Positions 1 to 8,668 of a DNA stretch of 32,442 nt are shown piece by piece. Each line of letters begins with the position of its first letter. Position 1 is the first letter of the stretch. The DNA comes from Flavobacteriaceae bacterium (GTDB lineage: Bacteria > Bacteroidota > Bacteroidia > Flavobacteriales > Flavobacteriaceae), in assembly GCA_013001965.1 (NCBI GenBank), contig JABDLA010000050.1, forward strand, positions 1 through 32,442, written 5' to 3'. The notes below the pieces were generated by a model. It was not told where the DNA came from, did not search any database, and saw nothing but the letters and a program-made list of their open reading frames with translations. Made by a program: the position numbers and the translations under genes.

Positions 1-901
1 CCCGGTCATCAAAACGCATTCCAATGGCTATTAAAACATCACATTCATTGGTTAAGACATTAGGCGCATAATTACCATGCATACCTACCATCCCGATATT
101 CAATGGATGAGATGTTGGCAATGCCGATGCTCCTAAAATCGTCCAGGCCGATGGTATTCCTGCCTTTTCAATGACCGCCTTTAATTCATCTTCAGCTTCA
201 CCGAGAATAATACCCTGGCCCCAAACGATCATTGGTTTTTTGGCATTATTTATCAATTGAGCTGCTATTTCAAGTGATTTTTTATCTGTTTTTGGAATTG
301 GAATATAAGATCGGACGCCCTCGCATTTTTCATACTGAAAATCGAATTCCTCAAATTGGGCGTTTTTGGTGATGTCAATTAAAACCGGTCCTGGCCTGCC
401 GCTCTTGGCAATATAAAACGCTTTTGCCATCACTTCCGGAATTTCGGACGCCTTGGTTATTTGATGATTCCATTTGGTCACGGGCGTCGATATCCCCACG
501 ATATCGGTTTCCTGAAAGGCATCACTGCCTAATAAATGTGCAGGCACTTGCCCTGTAATACAAACAATAGGCGTTGAATCGATTTGTGCATCGGCAATTC
601 CTGTAATCAAATTCGTTGCTCCCGGTCCGGATGTTGCTATGGCAACACCAACTTTTCCTGAAATTCGAGCATAACCCTGTGCCGCATGAGTCGCGCCTTG
701 TTCATGACGCGTAAGGACGTGATGGATTTTATCCTGGTACTTATACAATTCATCATAAACAGGCATTATGGCCCCGCCGGGATACCCATAGAGCACATCG
801 ACGCCTTCGGCCAATAAGCATTTGACTATTGCTTCACTTCCCGTCATTCGTTCTGTCACCTGATTGACCGTTTTTACTTTTTTCAATGTTTGTAATTCCA
901 T
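1..901 (-). CDS. ilvB: acetolactate synthase large subunit, 3' part missing at window edge
   Basis: Thiamine-diphosphate enzyme that condenses two pyruvates (or pyruvate and 2-oxobutyrate) in the first common step of valine, leucine and isoleucine synthesis. About 300 N-terminal residues are visible; the usual length is about 560-580, so the C-terminal half lies beyond the left edge. I translated this strand by hand. The protein starts MELQTLKKVK at 901 and shows the ThDP-binding N-domain features YGYPGG (about 39-44) and the RHEQGA segment with the catalytic Glu near residue 67, followed by ATSGPGATN. The middle domain follows. Only 9 bp separate its ATG from the ilvD stop, so the two genes should be co-transcribed as ilvD-ilvB, with ilvN and ilvC likely beyond the edge. 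Family assignment is secure. Whether this is the anabolic or the catabolic enzyme is inferred from the ilvD neighbour. Confidence 0.93.
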   Translation of the reverse strand, partial: MELQTLKKVKTVNQVTERMTGSEAIVKCLLAEGVDVLYGYPGGAIMPVYDELYKYQDKIHHVLTRHEQGATHAAQGYARISGKVGVAIATSGPGATNLITGIADAQIDSTPIVCITGQVPAHLLGSDAFQETDIVGISTPVTKWNHQITKASEIPEVMAKAFYIAKSGRPGPVLIDITKNAQFEEFDFQYEKCEGVRSYIPIPKTDKKSLEIAAQLINNAKKPMIVWGQGIILGEAEDELKAVIEKAGIPSAWTILGASALPTSHPLNIGMVGMHGNYAPNVLTNECDVLIAIGMRFDDR

Positions 902-910
902 AAGCTAATT

Positions 911-2590
911 CTAAAATTCATCTGTAACGCATCCCTGAGATGCAGATGATACAGTTCTTGCATATTTGTAAAGTACACCTCTTGAAACTTTGAGTTTTGG
1001 TGCACTCCATTTTTTTCTACGTTCTTCTAATTCGTTTTCCGATACGTTCAAGGTGATCGTATTGGATTCGGCATTGATGGTAATCTCATCGCCATTTTCA
1101 ACCAGGGCTATAGTGCCTCCGTCCTGAGCTTCGGGTGTAACATGGCCAACAACAAAGCCGTGCGTGCCTCCAGAAAATCGGCCATCGGTGATCAGTGCAA
1201 CATCTTTACCCAATCCAGCCCCCATAATAGCCGCAGTTGGTTTGAGCATTTCGGGCATTCCCGGGCCTCCTTTTGGCCCTTCATAGCGGATCACGATCAC
1301 ATCGCCTTTATCAACCTTTCCGTCCCTAATGCCATCATTAGCCTCAAATTCGCTATTGAAGACTTTCGCCTTCCCCTGGAACACGAGCCCTTCTTTTCCT
1401 GTAATTTTTGCCACACTTCCTTCTGCTGCCAGATTACCATAGAGCATTCTTAAATGGCCATTGGATTTAATGGGCTGGTTTATTGGTTTAATCACGTCCT
1501 GATTAGCATCAAGATCATCTGCGTCCAATAAATTTTCAGCCAAGGTTTTTCCGCTAACGGTTAAACATTCTCCGTGGAGCAGTCCGTTCTTTAATAAATA
1601 TTTTAACACTGCCGGAATACCACCAACAGCATGAACATCTTCCATAAGGTATTTTCCACTGGGTTTCAGGTCGGCCAGAAATGGTGTATTATCGCTTATC
1701 TTCTGAAAATCCTCTAAGGTAAATTCAATTTGAGCCGCCCTTGCAATAGCTAAGAAATGAAGGACCGCATTTGTCGAACCGCCTAGGATAGTTACCAGTC
1801 GAATCGCATTTTGCAGAGACTTCTTTGTTATGATATCGGAGGGTTTAATGTCCTTTTCCAGCAATAGTTTAATGGCTTCACCCGCACGAAGAGATTCCTT
1901 TTTCTTCGCATCACTTAAGGCCGGATTAGAGGAATTATACGGCAATGCCATACCTAAGGCTTCAATGGCTGATGCCATGGTATTGGCGGTATACATACCA
2001 CCACAAGCTCCAGCTCCCGGACAGGCTTTTTCTACAATATTTTGAAATTCGTTTTCGGTCATCGTACCAGCTACTTTGCTGCCCCAGGCTTCAAAGGCTG
2101 AGACGACATCGAGTTTCTTTCCATTATGACAGCCGGAATCAATCGTACCTCCATAAACTAAAATAGACGGTCGGTTCAATCGTATCATGGCCATTAATGC
2201 ACCAGGCATATTTTTATCACAGCCAACAACCGTAATAAGTCCGTCATAACTCATTGCCTGAACTACAGTTTCCATGGAGTCGGCAATGATATCCCGGGAT
2301 GGCAACGAATAGCGCATTCCAGGCGTGCCCATGGATATCCCATCGCTAACACCAATCGTATTAAAAATCAAGCCAACGACATTTTCATTTTGAGTGCCTT
2401 TTTTGACCAATTTTGCCAGGTCATTCAAATGCATATTGCAGGGATTACCTTCATAACCCGTACTCGCAATCCCAACCAATGGCTTGTAAAAATCTTCTGA
2501 TTTTAGTCCGATGGCATGCAGCATGGCCTGAGCTGCCGGCTGTGTTGGATCCTGAGTGACGGTTTTGCTGTATTTATTGAGTTCCCCCAT
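911..2590 (-). CDS. ilvD: dihydroxy-acid dehydratase
   Basis: Iron-sulfur enzyme that dehydrates 2,3-dihydroxy-isovalerate and -methylvalerate to the corresponding 2-oxo acids in branched-chain amino acid synthesis; cytoplasmic. The 559-residue protein has normal family length. Three conserved cysteines are visible: Cys51 (GNPCN), Cys124 (VGCDKNMPG) and Cys196 (GAGACGG), the pattern of the [2Fe-2S] type of IlvD/Edd enzymes. The C-terminal half has the [11 protein letters not shown] and TDGRFSGG motifs. The start at 2590 gives a standard N-terminus without a long extension. It is the first gene of an ilvDB transcription unit; ilvB begins 9 bp after its stop. The 155 bp upstream, before the end of ppc, are AT-rich and must carry its promoter if it is not read through from ppc. 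Confidence 0.97.
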   Translation of the reverse strand: MGELNKYSKTVTQDPTQPAAQAMLHAIGLKSEDFYKPLVGIASTGYEGNPCNMHLNDLAKLVKKGTQNENVVGLIFNTIGVSDGISMGTPGMRYSLPSRDIIADSMETVVQAMSYDGLITVVGCDKNMPGALMAMIRLNRPSILVYGGTIDSGCHNGKKLDVVSAFEAWGSKVAGTMTENEFQNIVEKACPGAGACGGMYTANTMASAIEALGMALPYNSSNPALSDAKKKESLRAGEAIKLLLEKDIKPSDIITKKSLQNAIRLVTILGGSTNAVLHFLAIARAAQIEFTLEDFQKISDNTPFLADLKPSGKYLMEDVHAVGGIPAVLKYLLKNGLLHGECLTVSGKTLAENLLDADDLDANQDVIKPINQPIKSNGHLRMLYGNLAAEGSVAKITGKEGLVFQGKAKVFNSEFEANDGIRDGKVDKGDVIVIRYEGPKGGPGMPEMLKPTAAIMGAGLGKDVALITDGRFSGGTHGFVVGHVTPEAQDGGTIALVENGDEITINAESNTITLNVSENELEERRKKWSAPKLKVSRGVLYKYARTVSSASQGCVTDEF

Positions 2591-2745
2591 AAGAATATCG
2601 AATTTATATCAAATGAAGATCACTTAAATTCGATAATGGTTTTTAAGGTTAAGGTCAATCACATATAAAACATGACAACTATATGTTAATCAATGATTTA
2701 ACTTAATTTATTTATGATGTTCATGTAAACGAAATTCGCCTGAAT
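2591..2745. other. AT-rich spacer between ppc and ilvD
   Basis: No gene is seen here. Two small inverted repeats are visible: ACATAT at 2661-2666 with ATATGT at 2681-2686, and AAATTC at 2732-2737 with GAATTT at 2742-2747, the latter overlapping the ppc stop codon. Neither is followed by a T-run on the minus strand, so neither is a convincing ppc terminator. The spacer should contain the ilvD promoter, but only a weak -7-like match (TAAATTCG on the minus strand, 2599-2606) was found, and it lies very close to the ATG. Confidence 0.3.
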
Positions 2746-5334
2746 TTAAGCAGAATTCCTGCTGGCATTGATGTTTCCATACAAAGATCGCGTTACCATT
2801 TTTTGGAAGGTTTCCAGCAATTCTTGATTTGCAGGGTCCGGATGCTTCTCCAATTCCTGAATGCGTTTGAGTGCATATTGCTGAATGGTCAATAAGGGTA
2901 AAACAATAGATTCACGCACTTCTATAGACGCCTTTCCAGCGGGTTCATTCTCCATAAGAGTTTGATAACCGGTTAATTTAAGAAGCAGGCGTTTTGAAAG
3001 TTCGTATTCCTGATATATGATGTTCCAGAATTCACCAAACTCCTCATCATTTGACATGTATTTTGTCAATTCAAAAAATGACTTGGATAATGACATCATA
3101 CTGTTTTCAAGTAAGGTCTTAAAGAAGCTCGACGCTTTATAGAGTTGAACTACTTCCTCAAACTTCCCCTGGTCTTCATATTGTTTTAAGGCTGTACCAA
3201 CCCCAAAGAAGCCCGGAACATTTTGTTTTAACTGACTCCATGAACCCACAAAAGGAATCGCTCTAAGATCGGCAAATATTAAGGTCTCTGATTTCGATCG
3301 CTTGGAGGGCCGGCTTCCTATATTGGTTTTCGCATAATACTTCAAGGTGCTCATTCGTTCGAGGTAGGGAATGAACATGGGATGACTCTTAAAATTTTGA
3401 TATGCCTTATAGCCTAATTTAGCCAGATCATCCATAACGGCCGTATTCTTTTCGTCAAGTTCATTTTTCTCACCAAGCAATTTGTTAGAGACACCGGAAC
3501 TAATCAATTGTTCAAGATTGTATTGGGAAGATTCCAAAGTCCCAAAATTCGAACTTATGGTTTGTCCCTGAATGGTCAACTGTACCTCCTTATCTTCAAT
3601 GGTTGGGCCCAGCGATGCATAGAATTGATTGGTCTTGCCACCGCCTCGTGCCGGAGGACCACCTCGTCCATCAAAAAATACGACATCAATTCCTGATTGA
3701 CGAGAGATTGCAGTCAGTGCCTCCTTGGCCTTAAAAATAGCCCAATTGGCCATTAAATACCCACCGTCTTTTGTTCCGTCAGAAAAGCCAAGCATAATGG
3801 TTTGCTTATTTCCACGCTCGGTCAAATGCGTTGCATAAGCTTTATTGGTATATAACTGAGCCATCACCTTTGGCGCATTTTCCAGATCGTTAATAGTCTC
3901 GAACAGAGGAACAATATCTAAGCTGATGCCATCATTAAAAGCAGTCAATTTCAGCATTGCAAACAATTGCATGACATTAAGCGCTGTTTGATTATTGCTA
4001 ATGATATATCGATGGGCTGCAGCTTCACCATTTTCCAATTGAATTTGTTTCACTATAATTATGGTCTCTAAGGTATTTCGAACCAACTCATCTTCAAATT
4101 GATCAAGGTTGATCTGGCCTTCAATTTGAGACAGTAATTCCAACTGTTGGTCTTCATTAATTTGATTGAAGTTGTCCTTAAAAATTGAATCCCCTTCCTT
4201 AATGGAATTCTCAACAATGCCATTAAACACAGTATGATGAATACGGCTGTCCTGACGAATATCCAGGGCCGCAAAATGATAGCCGAAAAGATGAACTTTA
4301 TTGATCAGGCTAATCAGTTCATGAATATATAAGGATTGATGATCCTTCTCAAGGCTTGCTTTTATTTGGACCAGTTCTGATTGAAAATCGCTTAGGCTGA
4401 TACTGTGTAACCCATCTGTTCTAATACTGCTATCATAAAGTTTAGCCTCTAGATCAACAAGTTTTTCATAAACGCCTTTAAAAGTTAATTTTCGTCGAAG
4501 GTCCTTAAGGTCCTTATAATAATTCTTTAGGATCGTTCTCTTTAAACGCCGCGCAACTTTTAAGGTCGTATCAGGGGTTACGAAGGGATTTCCATCGCGG
4601 TCACCTCCCGGCCAAAATCCAATATTAATGATCTCATTTTTAGGTGTTCGCCCTTCAAAAATATTCTGTTGAATGTAATTATAAGTGTTCCCAAAGGAAT
4701 GGTAAAACACATTTTCCAAATACCAGATTAAACTAATGGCCTCATCATAGGGTGATGGTTTTTTATGTTTGAAAAAAGGTGTTTTCCCCAATTGGGCCAA
4801 AAGGTTTTTAATGGTCTTTAAATCATTTTGTCTAATGGCTTCATCCAAATCAGTAATAATTCCAAGTACCGTACCGGGATAAAATTGGGTAGGATGTGCC
4901 GTTAACACAATACGTACCTTAAAATCTTCCAGGTAATTTTGTAATTCTACCATCCGATTCTCAGCAAAGGCAAGCTCCTTTAAACTTCGAAGTGTTCCGA
5001 TCCCATCCATATTGTTAACGATTGGAAAGGCGGCATCTTCAATGGCATCAAACAAAACCACCTGTCTTTCGATATACTGAATAAACCGAAATAATAAATT
5101 AATCTGGCTCTGAGCCGAACGGCGCGCCTGATACTTTTTAAAGAATGTGTCTACGATCGTCGTGGGATCCTCACCTTTTTCAAATCCTTTTTTACAGGTT
5201 TCATGAAATAATGGTAATAATACACCTGTTTTTGTGATCGCATCAAATGGTAGGGTCATAAAAATACTGTTGTAAATCTGAAATTTAGACAGTACGTTTT
5301 CTTTAAACCGCGCTAATTTTGGCTGTAAGGACAT
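2746..5334 (-). CDS. ppc: phosphoenolpyruvate carboxylase, Bacteroidota-type
   Basis: Carboxylates PEP with bicarbonate to oxaloacetate, an anaplerotic reaction feeding the TCA cycle and aspartate-family amino acids; cytoplasmic. The 862-residue length is normal. Visible motifs are VLTAHPT (His147), GGDRDGNP (about residue 245), FSDGTKDGG, GRGGPPARGGG (about 555-565) and GSRPSKR with FVGSW (about 673-695). Several otherwise common signature residues differ: HPT is followed by Q instead of E, the usual FHGRGG motif reads FFDGRGG (Asp554 for His), and the C-terminus is RNSA instead of the usual NTG end. These fit a divergent lineage version rather than a dead enzyme, because the core Gly/Arg loops are intact. 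It is divergent from metK and upstream of ilvD on the same strand; a shared transcript with ilvD is possible but not shown. Confidence 0.95.
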   Translation of the reverse strand: MSLQPKLARFKENVLSKFQIYNSIFMTLPFDAITKTGVLLPLFHETCKKGFEKGEDPTTIVDTFFKKYQARRSAQSQINLLFRFIQYIERQVVLFDAIEDAAFPIVNNMDGIGTLRSLKELAFAENRMVELQNYLEDFKVRIVLTAHPTQFYPGTVLGIITDLDEAIRQNDLKTIKNLLAQLGKTPFFKHKKPSPYDEAISLIWYLENVFYHSFGNTYNYIQQNIFEGRTPKNEIINIGFWPGGDRDGNPFVTPDTTLKVARRLKRTILKNYYKDLKDLRRKLTFKGVYEKLVDLEAKLYDSSIRTDGLHSISLSDFQSELVQIKASLEKDHQSLYIHELISLINKVHLFGYHFAALDIRQDSRIHHTVFNGIVENSIKEGDSIFKDNFNQINEDQQLELLSQIEGQINLDQFEDELVRNTLETIIIVKQIQLENGEAAAHRYIISNNQTALNVMQLFAMLKLTAFNDGISLDIVPLFETINDLENAPKVMAQLYTNKAYATHLTERGNKQTIMLGFSDGTKDGGYLMANWAIFKAKEALTAISRQSGIDVVFFDGRGGPPARGGGKTNQFYASLGPTIEDKEVQLTIQGQTISSNFGTLESSQYNLEQLISSGVSNKLLGEKNELDEKNTAVMDDLAKLGYKAYQNFKSHPMFIPYLERMSTLKYYAKTNIGSRPSKRSKSETLIFADLRAIPFVGSWSQLKQNVPGFFGVGTALKQYEDQGKFEEVVQLYKASSFFKTLLENSMMSLSKSFFELTKYMSNDEEFGEFWNIIYQEYELSKRLLLKLTGYQTLMENEPAGKASIEVRESIVLPLLTIQQYALKRIQELEKHPDPANQELLETFQKMVTRSLYGNINASRNSA

Positions 5335-5506
5335 GAAATTTGAATTCTAAAAAAATAAAAATACTAAAGCACATTCAAATACAGTTATTAAAAGCTTTCT
5401 TTTACGAATAATTCTTCAAAGCCCTGTTCAAATTGTAATAATCTGAATAAAATGCATATAATTTGACTTTTCTTGAATTCTCTATTTTAAAATTACAATT
5501 ATTTTG

Positions 5507-5514
5507 TACTTTTG
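5507..5514 (+). promoter_or_regulatory. candidate -7 box for metK
   Basis: TACTTTTG is an exact match to the Bacteroidota -7 consensus TAnnTTTG. The expected -33 TTTG is only approximated by TTTT at 5485-5488 (18 bp spacer). Transcription would begin near 5520, placing the start just upstream of the 5' arm of the riboswitch P1 stem. Confidence 0.55.
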
Positions 5515-5526
5515 GGCTCGCCTAAA

Positions 5527-5578
5527 GCGAGGAAAAATTTGACCTGATTGCAACCTCATGAAAAAATGCTAAAGCAGT
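5527..5578 (+). ncRNA. SAM-II-type riboswitch in the metK leader
   Basis: The leader contains the SAM-II signature in order: a 5' P1 arm (GAGG, 5529-5532), a U-rich loop with TTTGACCTGA, the conserved ATTGCAA (5548-5553), the 3' P1 arm (CCTC, 5554-5557), then an A-rich segment and ATGCTAAAGCAG. CTG in the loop can pair with CAG near the 3' end to close the pseudoknot. This matches the published SAM-II layout as I remember it, and the class is known upstream of methionine and SAM genes in alphaproteobacteria and Bacteroidota. SAM binding would be expected to lower metK translation. P1 is short (4 bp), so a covariance-model score is the decisive check. Confidence 0.72.
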
Positions 5579-5650
5579 ACATTCAATTCTTCTTTAGTGT
5601 CGTTGTTTTTTGGTCTGAAGAAATAATTTAAGAACGAAAATCATATAAGA

Positions 5651-6904
5651 ATGCCATATTTATTTACCTCCGAAAGTGTTTCCGAGGGACACCCAGATAA
5701 AGTTGCCGACCAGATCAGCGATGCTTTGATCGATCATTTTCTAGCCTTTGATCCAGATTCAAAAGTGGCCTGCGAAACCCTGGTAACAACTGGCCAGGTA
5801 GTGCTTGCCGGTGAAGTTAAATCGAATACCTATCTCGATGTTCAAAAAATTGCCAGAGATACCATCAATAGAATTGGTTATACCAAAAGCGAATATATGT
5901 TCGATGGTAATTCATGCGGTGTATTCTCTGCTATTCACGAACAGTCTGAGGATATCAACAGAGGTGTCGATCGAACTAATGGCGAAGAACAAGGCGCCGG
6001 CGATCAGGGGATGATGTTTGGTTACGCAACACGTGAAACTGAAAATTACATGCCTTTAGCATTGGATCTTTCACATAAGATCTTACGTGAACTGGCTGCC
6101 TTACGCAAGGAAAATAAAGAAATCACCTATTTAAGGCCGGATTCTAAAAGCCAGGTGACTATTGAATATAATGATGATAATATACCGCAACGCATCGATG
6201 CTATTGTTGTTTCCACACAACATGATGACTTCGATTCCGATGAGGCCATGCTGGCAAAAATAAAAAGCGATGTTATTCATATTTTGATCCCAAGGGTAAA
6301 AGCAAAATTACCCCAGAACATTCAGGATCTGTTTAATGAGGACATCACCTATCATGTGAACCCAACCGGAAAATTCGTAATTGGCGGACCTCATGGTGAT
6401 ACCGGCCTGACCGGACGAAAAATCATCGTTGACACCTACGGCGGTAAAGGTGCTCATGGCGGTGGTGCTTTTTCGGGAAAAGACCCGAGTAAGGTAGACC
6501 GGAGTGCCGCCTATGCAACACGACATATTGCAAAAAATCTGGTTGCTGCTGGACTTTGTGATGAGGTCCTTGTCCAAGTGAGTTATGCTATTGGAGTCGT
6601 TCAACCCACCTCGATATTGGTAGATACCTATGGGACATGTCCGTTTAACATTACGGATGCAGAGATTGGAGAAAAAGTTGCCGAAATTTTTGATATGCGC
6701 CCTGCTGCAATCGAAAGACGATTGAAATTACGTCAGCCCATGTATAGTGAAACGGCTGCCTACGGTCATATGGGCCGAACCAACAGAGTGGTTTCCAAAA
6801 CCTTTGAGCAACCCAATGGAGGTCCAAAACAAATGGATGTTGAATTATTCACTTGGGAAAAATTGGATTATGTAGATAAAGTGAAAGAAGCCTTTGGCAT
6901 CTAA
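5651..6904 (+). CDS. metK: S-adenosylmethionine synthetase
   Basis: Makes S-adenosylmethionine from methionine and ATP; a cytoplasmic, usually tetrameric enzyme and the cell's methyl donor source. The 417-residue protein is complete. It shows the N-terminal [11 protein letters not shown] motif (His14, Asp16 and Lys17 in the ATP/Mg site), [10 protein letters not shown] in the methionine-site region, [13 protein letters not shown], and the glycine-rich loop [16 protein letters not shown]. The start at 5651 gives the conserved [16 protein letters not shown] terminus. It is a single-gene unit with its own promoter, a SAM-II-type leader and a strong terminator 12 bp after the stop, which suggests feedback control by its product. 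Confidence 0.98.
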   Translation: MPYLFTSESVSEGHPDKVADQISDALIDHFLAFDPDSKVACETLVTTGQVVLAGEVKSNTYLDVQKIARDTINRIGYTKSEYMFDGNSCGVFSAIHEQSEDINRGVDRTNGEEQGAGDQGMMFGYATRETENYMPLALDLSHKILRELAALRKENKEITYLRPDSKSQVTIEYNDDNIPQRIDAIVVSTQHDDFDSDEAMLAKIKSDVIHILIPRVKAKLPQNIQDLFNEDITYHVNPTGKFVIGGPHGDTGLTGRKIIVDTYGGKGAHGGGAFSGKDPSKVDRSAAYATRHIAKNLVAAGLCDEVLVQVSYAIGVVQPTSILVDTYGTCPFNITDAEIGEKVAEIFDMRPAAIERRLKLRQPMYSETAAYGHMGRTNRVVSKTFEQPNGGPKQMDVELFTWEKLDYVDKVKEAFGI

Positions 6905-6916
6905 ATAAAAAAAATT

Positions 6917-6939
6917 AAAGCCTTCAAATTGAAGGCTTT
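6917..6939. terminator. bidirectional terminator between metK and the M28 peptidase
   Basis: A perfect 9-bp stem, AAAGCCTTC paired with GAAGGCTTT, encloses a 5-base loop. On the plus strand it is followed by TTTATTATTT. On the minus strand it is followed by a long T-rich tract, so it can serve both convergent genes and is stronger for the peptidase. Confidence 0.85.
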
Positions 6940-6968
6940 ATTATTTAAACAGGATTAATTAGTACTAA

Positions 6969-8534
6969 TTAATTTCCTTTCCGGTTTGGAGAACGTTGCG
7001 CAGGCCAGCTTAAGGGTTTGCCGGTGTCTTTATCTAATGGCATGACACGTTTGTCCCTCGGAAACGTTCTGGGATCTTCACTGGCCATATAAACCAGGAT
7101 AGCGGTAAGAATTGCATTATTCCTTACGTCATCAAAAATGATCTTATCGTAAGTATCAATGTTGGTATGCCAGGTATAGTTGTCATAGGACCAATTCAAT
7201 GAATTCAAATTAAAGCCCGGTGCCCCTACGGCAATAAAGGAAGAATGATCCGATCCTCCTCCGGATGGAGATCCAGGAAATTCAGTCTTTATAAAGTCTG
7301 TTATTTCCTTTGGCACAGGATGTAACCAACGGTTCAAAAAATCATAGGCATACAAAAATCCAGAACCTGAAATACTTTCAACCCGTCCCGTACCGCTGTC
7401 TTGATTAAACAAAGCTTGCAAGTTATTGACGATTTCAGGATGATCTTCAACAAAGGCCCTTGATCCGTTTAAGCCTTGTTCTTCACCTTCCCAATGTCCG
7501 GCTAAAATAGTTCGTTTCGGGTTAGGGTAGAATTTTTTTAATATGCGCATTGCCTCCATCATGGTTATGGTTCCCGTTCCATTATCAGTAGCTCCCGAAG
7601 AACCGTCCCAGGTATCTAAGTGGGCCGATAGCATGACATATTCATTTGGTTTTTCTGTCCCTTTTATTTCTCCGAATGAATTATATGTTGGGACTTTACC
7701 GAGATCTTTTGATTTTGAAACCACTTTAATTTGAGGTTTAACACCATGTTCGACCATTCTGTACAGCATGGTATAATCTTCGAGGGACAGATCGATGGTG
7801 GGAACAATTGTGGTATAGGAACTAAAAATCTTGTTCGCTCCAAATCCTCGTGACCAACGGTTCGCTATAACGCCAAGTGCGCCTGCTTCTTCAAGCTTTC
7901 TGAATCCTTCTTTACTAAATCTTACCCCATAATAATTATGGCCGCTTCGTGCCAAATTGGATCTCCATTCAGCTATGAGACTATCCCGATTGGCTTTCAT
8001 ATTCTGGAAAGACTCCTCAGTAGCCCATTCTTCCCAATTATAATCAGGTCGCCCTGTAGGATGATTAAAACTGACCATGACTATTTTTCCTTTAACAGAG
8101 GGTAACCAGGCATTGAAATCAGCTTCATCCCTGAATCTCGGTATGGTGATTAATTCGGCGGTGATGCCTGCATCAGAGGTGCCTGGGCTCCAGGCTAATT
8201 GCGTTCCTTTTAAGGTTTGATTTCGCGGATATATCATGTCAATATGGGTAATGCCGCGTTCCCAGCCATTCCATTCTCCGTACTGTTCAAGACGTGACGA
8301 AATGCCCCATTCTTCGTATTGACTTGCTACCCAATCATGGGCATTTTTCATCTGTGGTGTTCCTACCAGACGCGGACCAACAACATCCAATAATTTATAG
8401 GCCAATTCCTCCAGCTGGGAATTGTTATTGGCCTCATTAATTATATTTTCAATGACCGGATTGCTGTTTTGCGCATAGATCAAATGTCCACTTAGAAGAA
8501 CTATAAGCAGAATTCGCTTGATTATTTTTTTCAT
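6969..8534 (-). CDS. secreted M28-family metallopeptidase
   Basis: Predicted zinc aminopeptidase or carboxypeptidase of family M28, exported for peptide degradation outside the cytoplasm. The 521-residue protein begins with a signal peptide (MKKIIKRILLIVLLSG...IYAQ, cleavage near residue 21). All co-catalytic zinc ligands expected for M28 can be assigned: His305 (HLDTW), Asp317 (TDNGTG), the Glu351/Glu352 pair (EGEEQG), Asp379 (NQDSG) and His430 (SDHSSF). Residues about 100-280 look like a protease-associated-type insert before the peptidase domain. No sorting-signal domain is evident at the C-terminus, which ends in a basic tail. It stands alone between two terminators, downstream of the outer-membrane barrel gene. 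The exact peptide specificity cannot be read from the sequence. Confidence 0.92.
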   Translation of the reverse strand: MKKIIKRILLIVLLSGHLIYAQNSNPVIENIINEANNNSQLEELAYKLLDVVGPRLVGTPQMKNAHDWVASQYEEWGISSRLEQYGEWNGWERGITHIDMIYPRNQTLKGTQLAWSPGTSDAGITAELITIPRFRDEADFNAWLPSVKGKIVMVSFNHPTGRPDYNWEEWATEESFQNMKANRDSLIAEWRSNLARSGHNYYGVRFSKEGFRKLEEAGALGVIANRWSRGFGANKIFSSYTTIVPTIDLSLEDYTMLYRMVEHGVKPQIKVVSKSKDLGKVPTYNSFGEIKGTEKPNEYVMLSAHLDTWDGSSGATDNGTGTITMMEAMRILKKFYPNPKRTILAGHWEGEEQGLNGSRAFVEDHPEIVNNLQALFNQDSGTGRVESISGSGFLYAYDFLNRWLHPVPKEITDFIKTEFPGSPSGGGSDHSSFIAVGAPGFNLNSLNWSYDNYTWHTNIDTYDKIIFDDVRNNAILTAILVYMASEDPRTFPRDKRVMPLDKDTGKPLSWPAQRSPNRKGN

Positions 8535-8641
8535 AATGCTTTGAATAGAGAGATTAAAATTTCATGTGCCTGAAATTAATTATAATTTCTAAAAATCACT
8601 GTTAAATCTCAAAGGAAAAAATTTGTTGTTGCGTAATAAAA

Positions 8642-8662
8642 AAGCCTTCATTTTGAAGGCTT
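8642..8662 (-). terminator. terminator of the GLPGLI/barrel operon
   Basis: AAGCCTTCA pairs with TGAAGGCTT around a 3-base loop, just after the barrel gene's stop codon on the minus strand. On that strand it is followed by a six-T run. The stem is nearly the same as the one at 6917-6939. Confidence 0.82.
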
Positions 8663-8668
8663 GTCATT

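Larger units (their letters stand above)
5335..5650. other. ppc/metK divergent intergenic region
   Basis: These 316 bp hold no gene. The left part, up to about 5480, is very AT-rich and must contain the ppc promoter; no clean minus-strand TAnnTTTG box was found (the nearest is TACAATTTG, with one extra spacer base). The right part contains the metK -7 box and a SAM-II-type leader, listed separately. Between the riboswitch and the metK ATG, a TTCTTC and a GAAGAA about 24 bases apart could pair and might be part of the expression platform; this is inference. Confidence 0.6.

Noticed and set aside
2732-2747. AAATTC/GAATTT hairpin at the end of ppc as a terminator
   Set aside because: Short AT-rich stem with no T-run on the minus strand.
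5517-5531. CTCGC/GCGAG hairpin as a stand-alone terminator before metK
   Set aside because: No T-run follows, and the predicted transcription start lies inside it. It is more likely incidental or an alternative to riboswitch P1.
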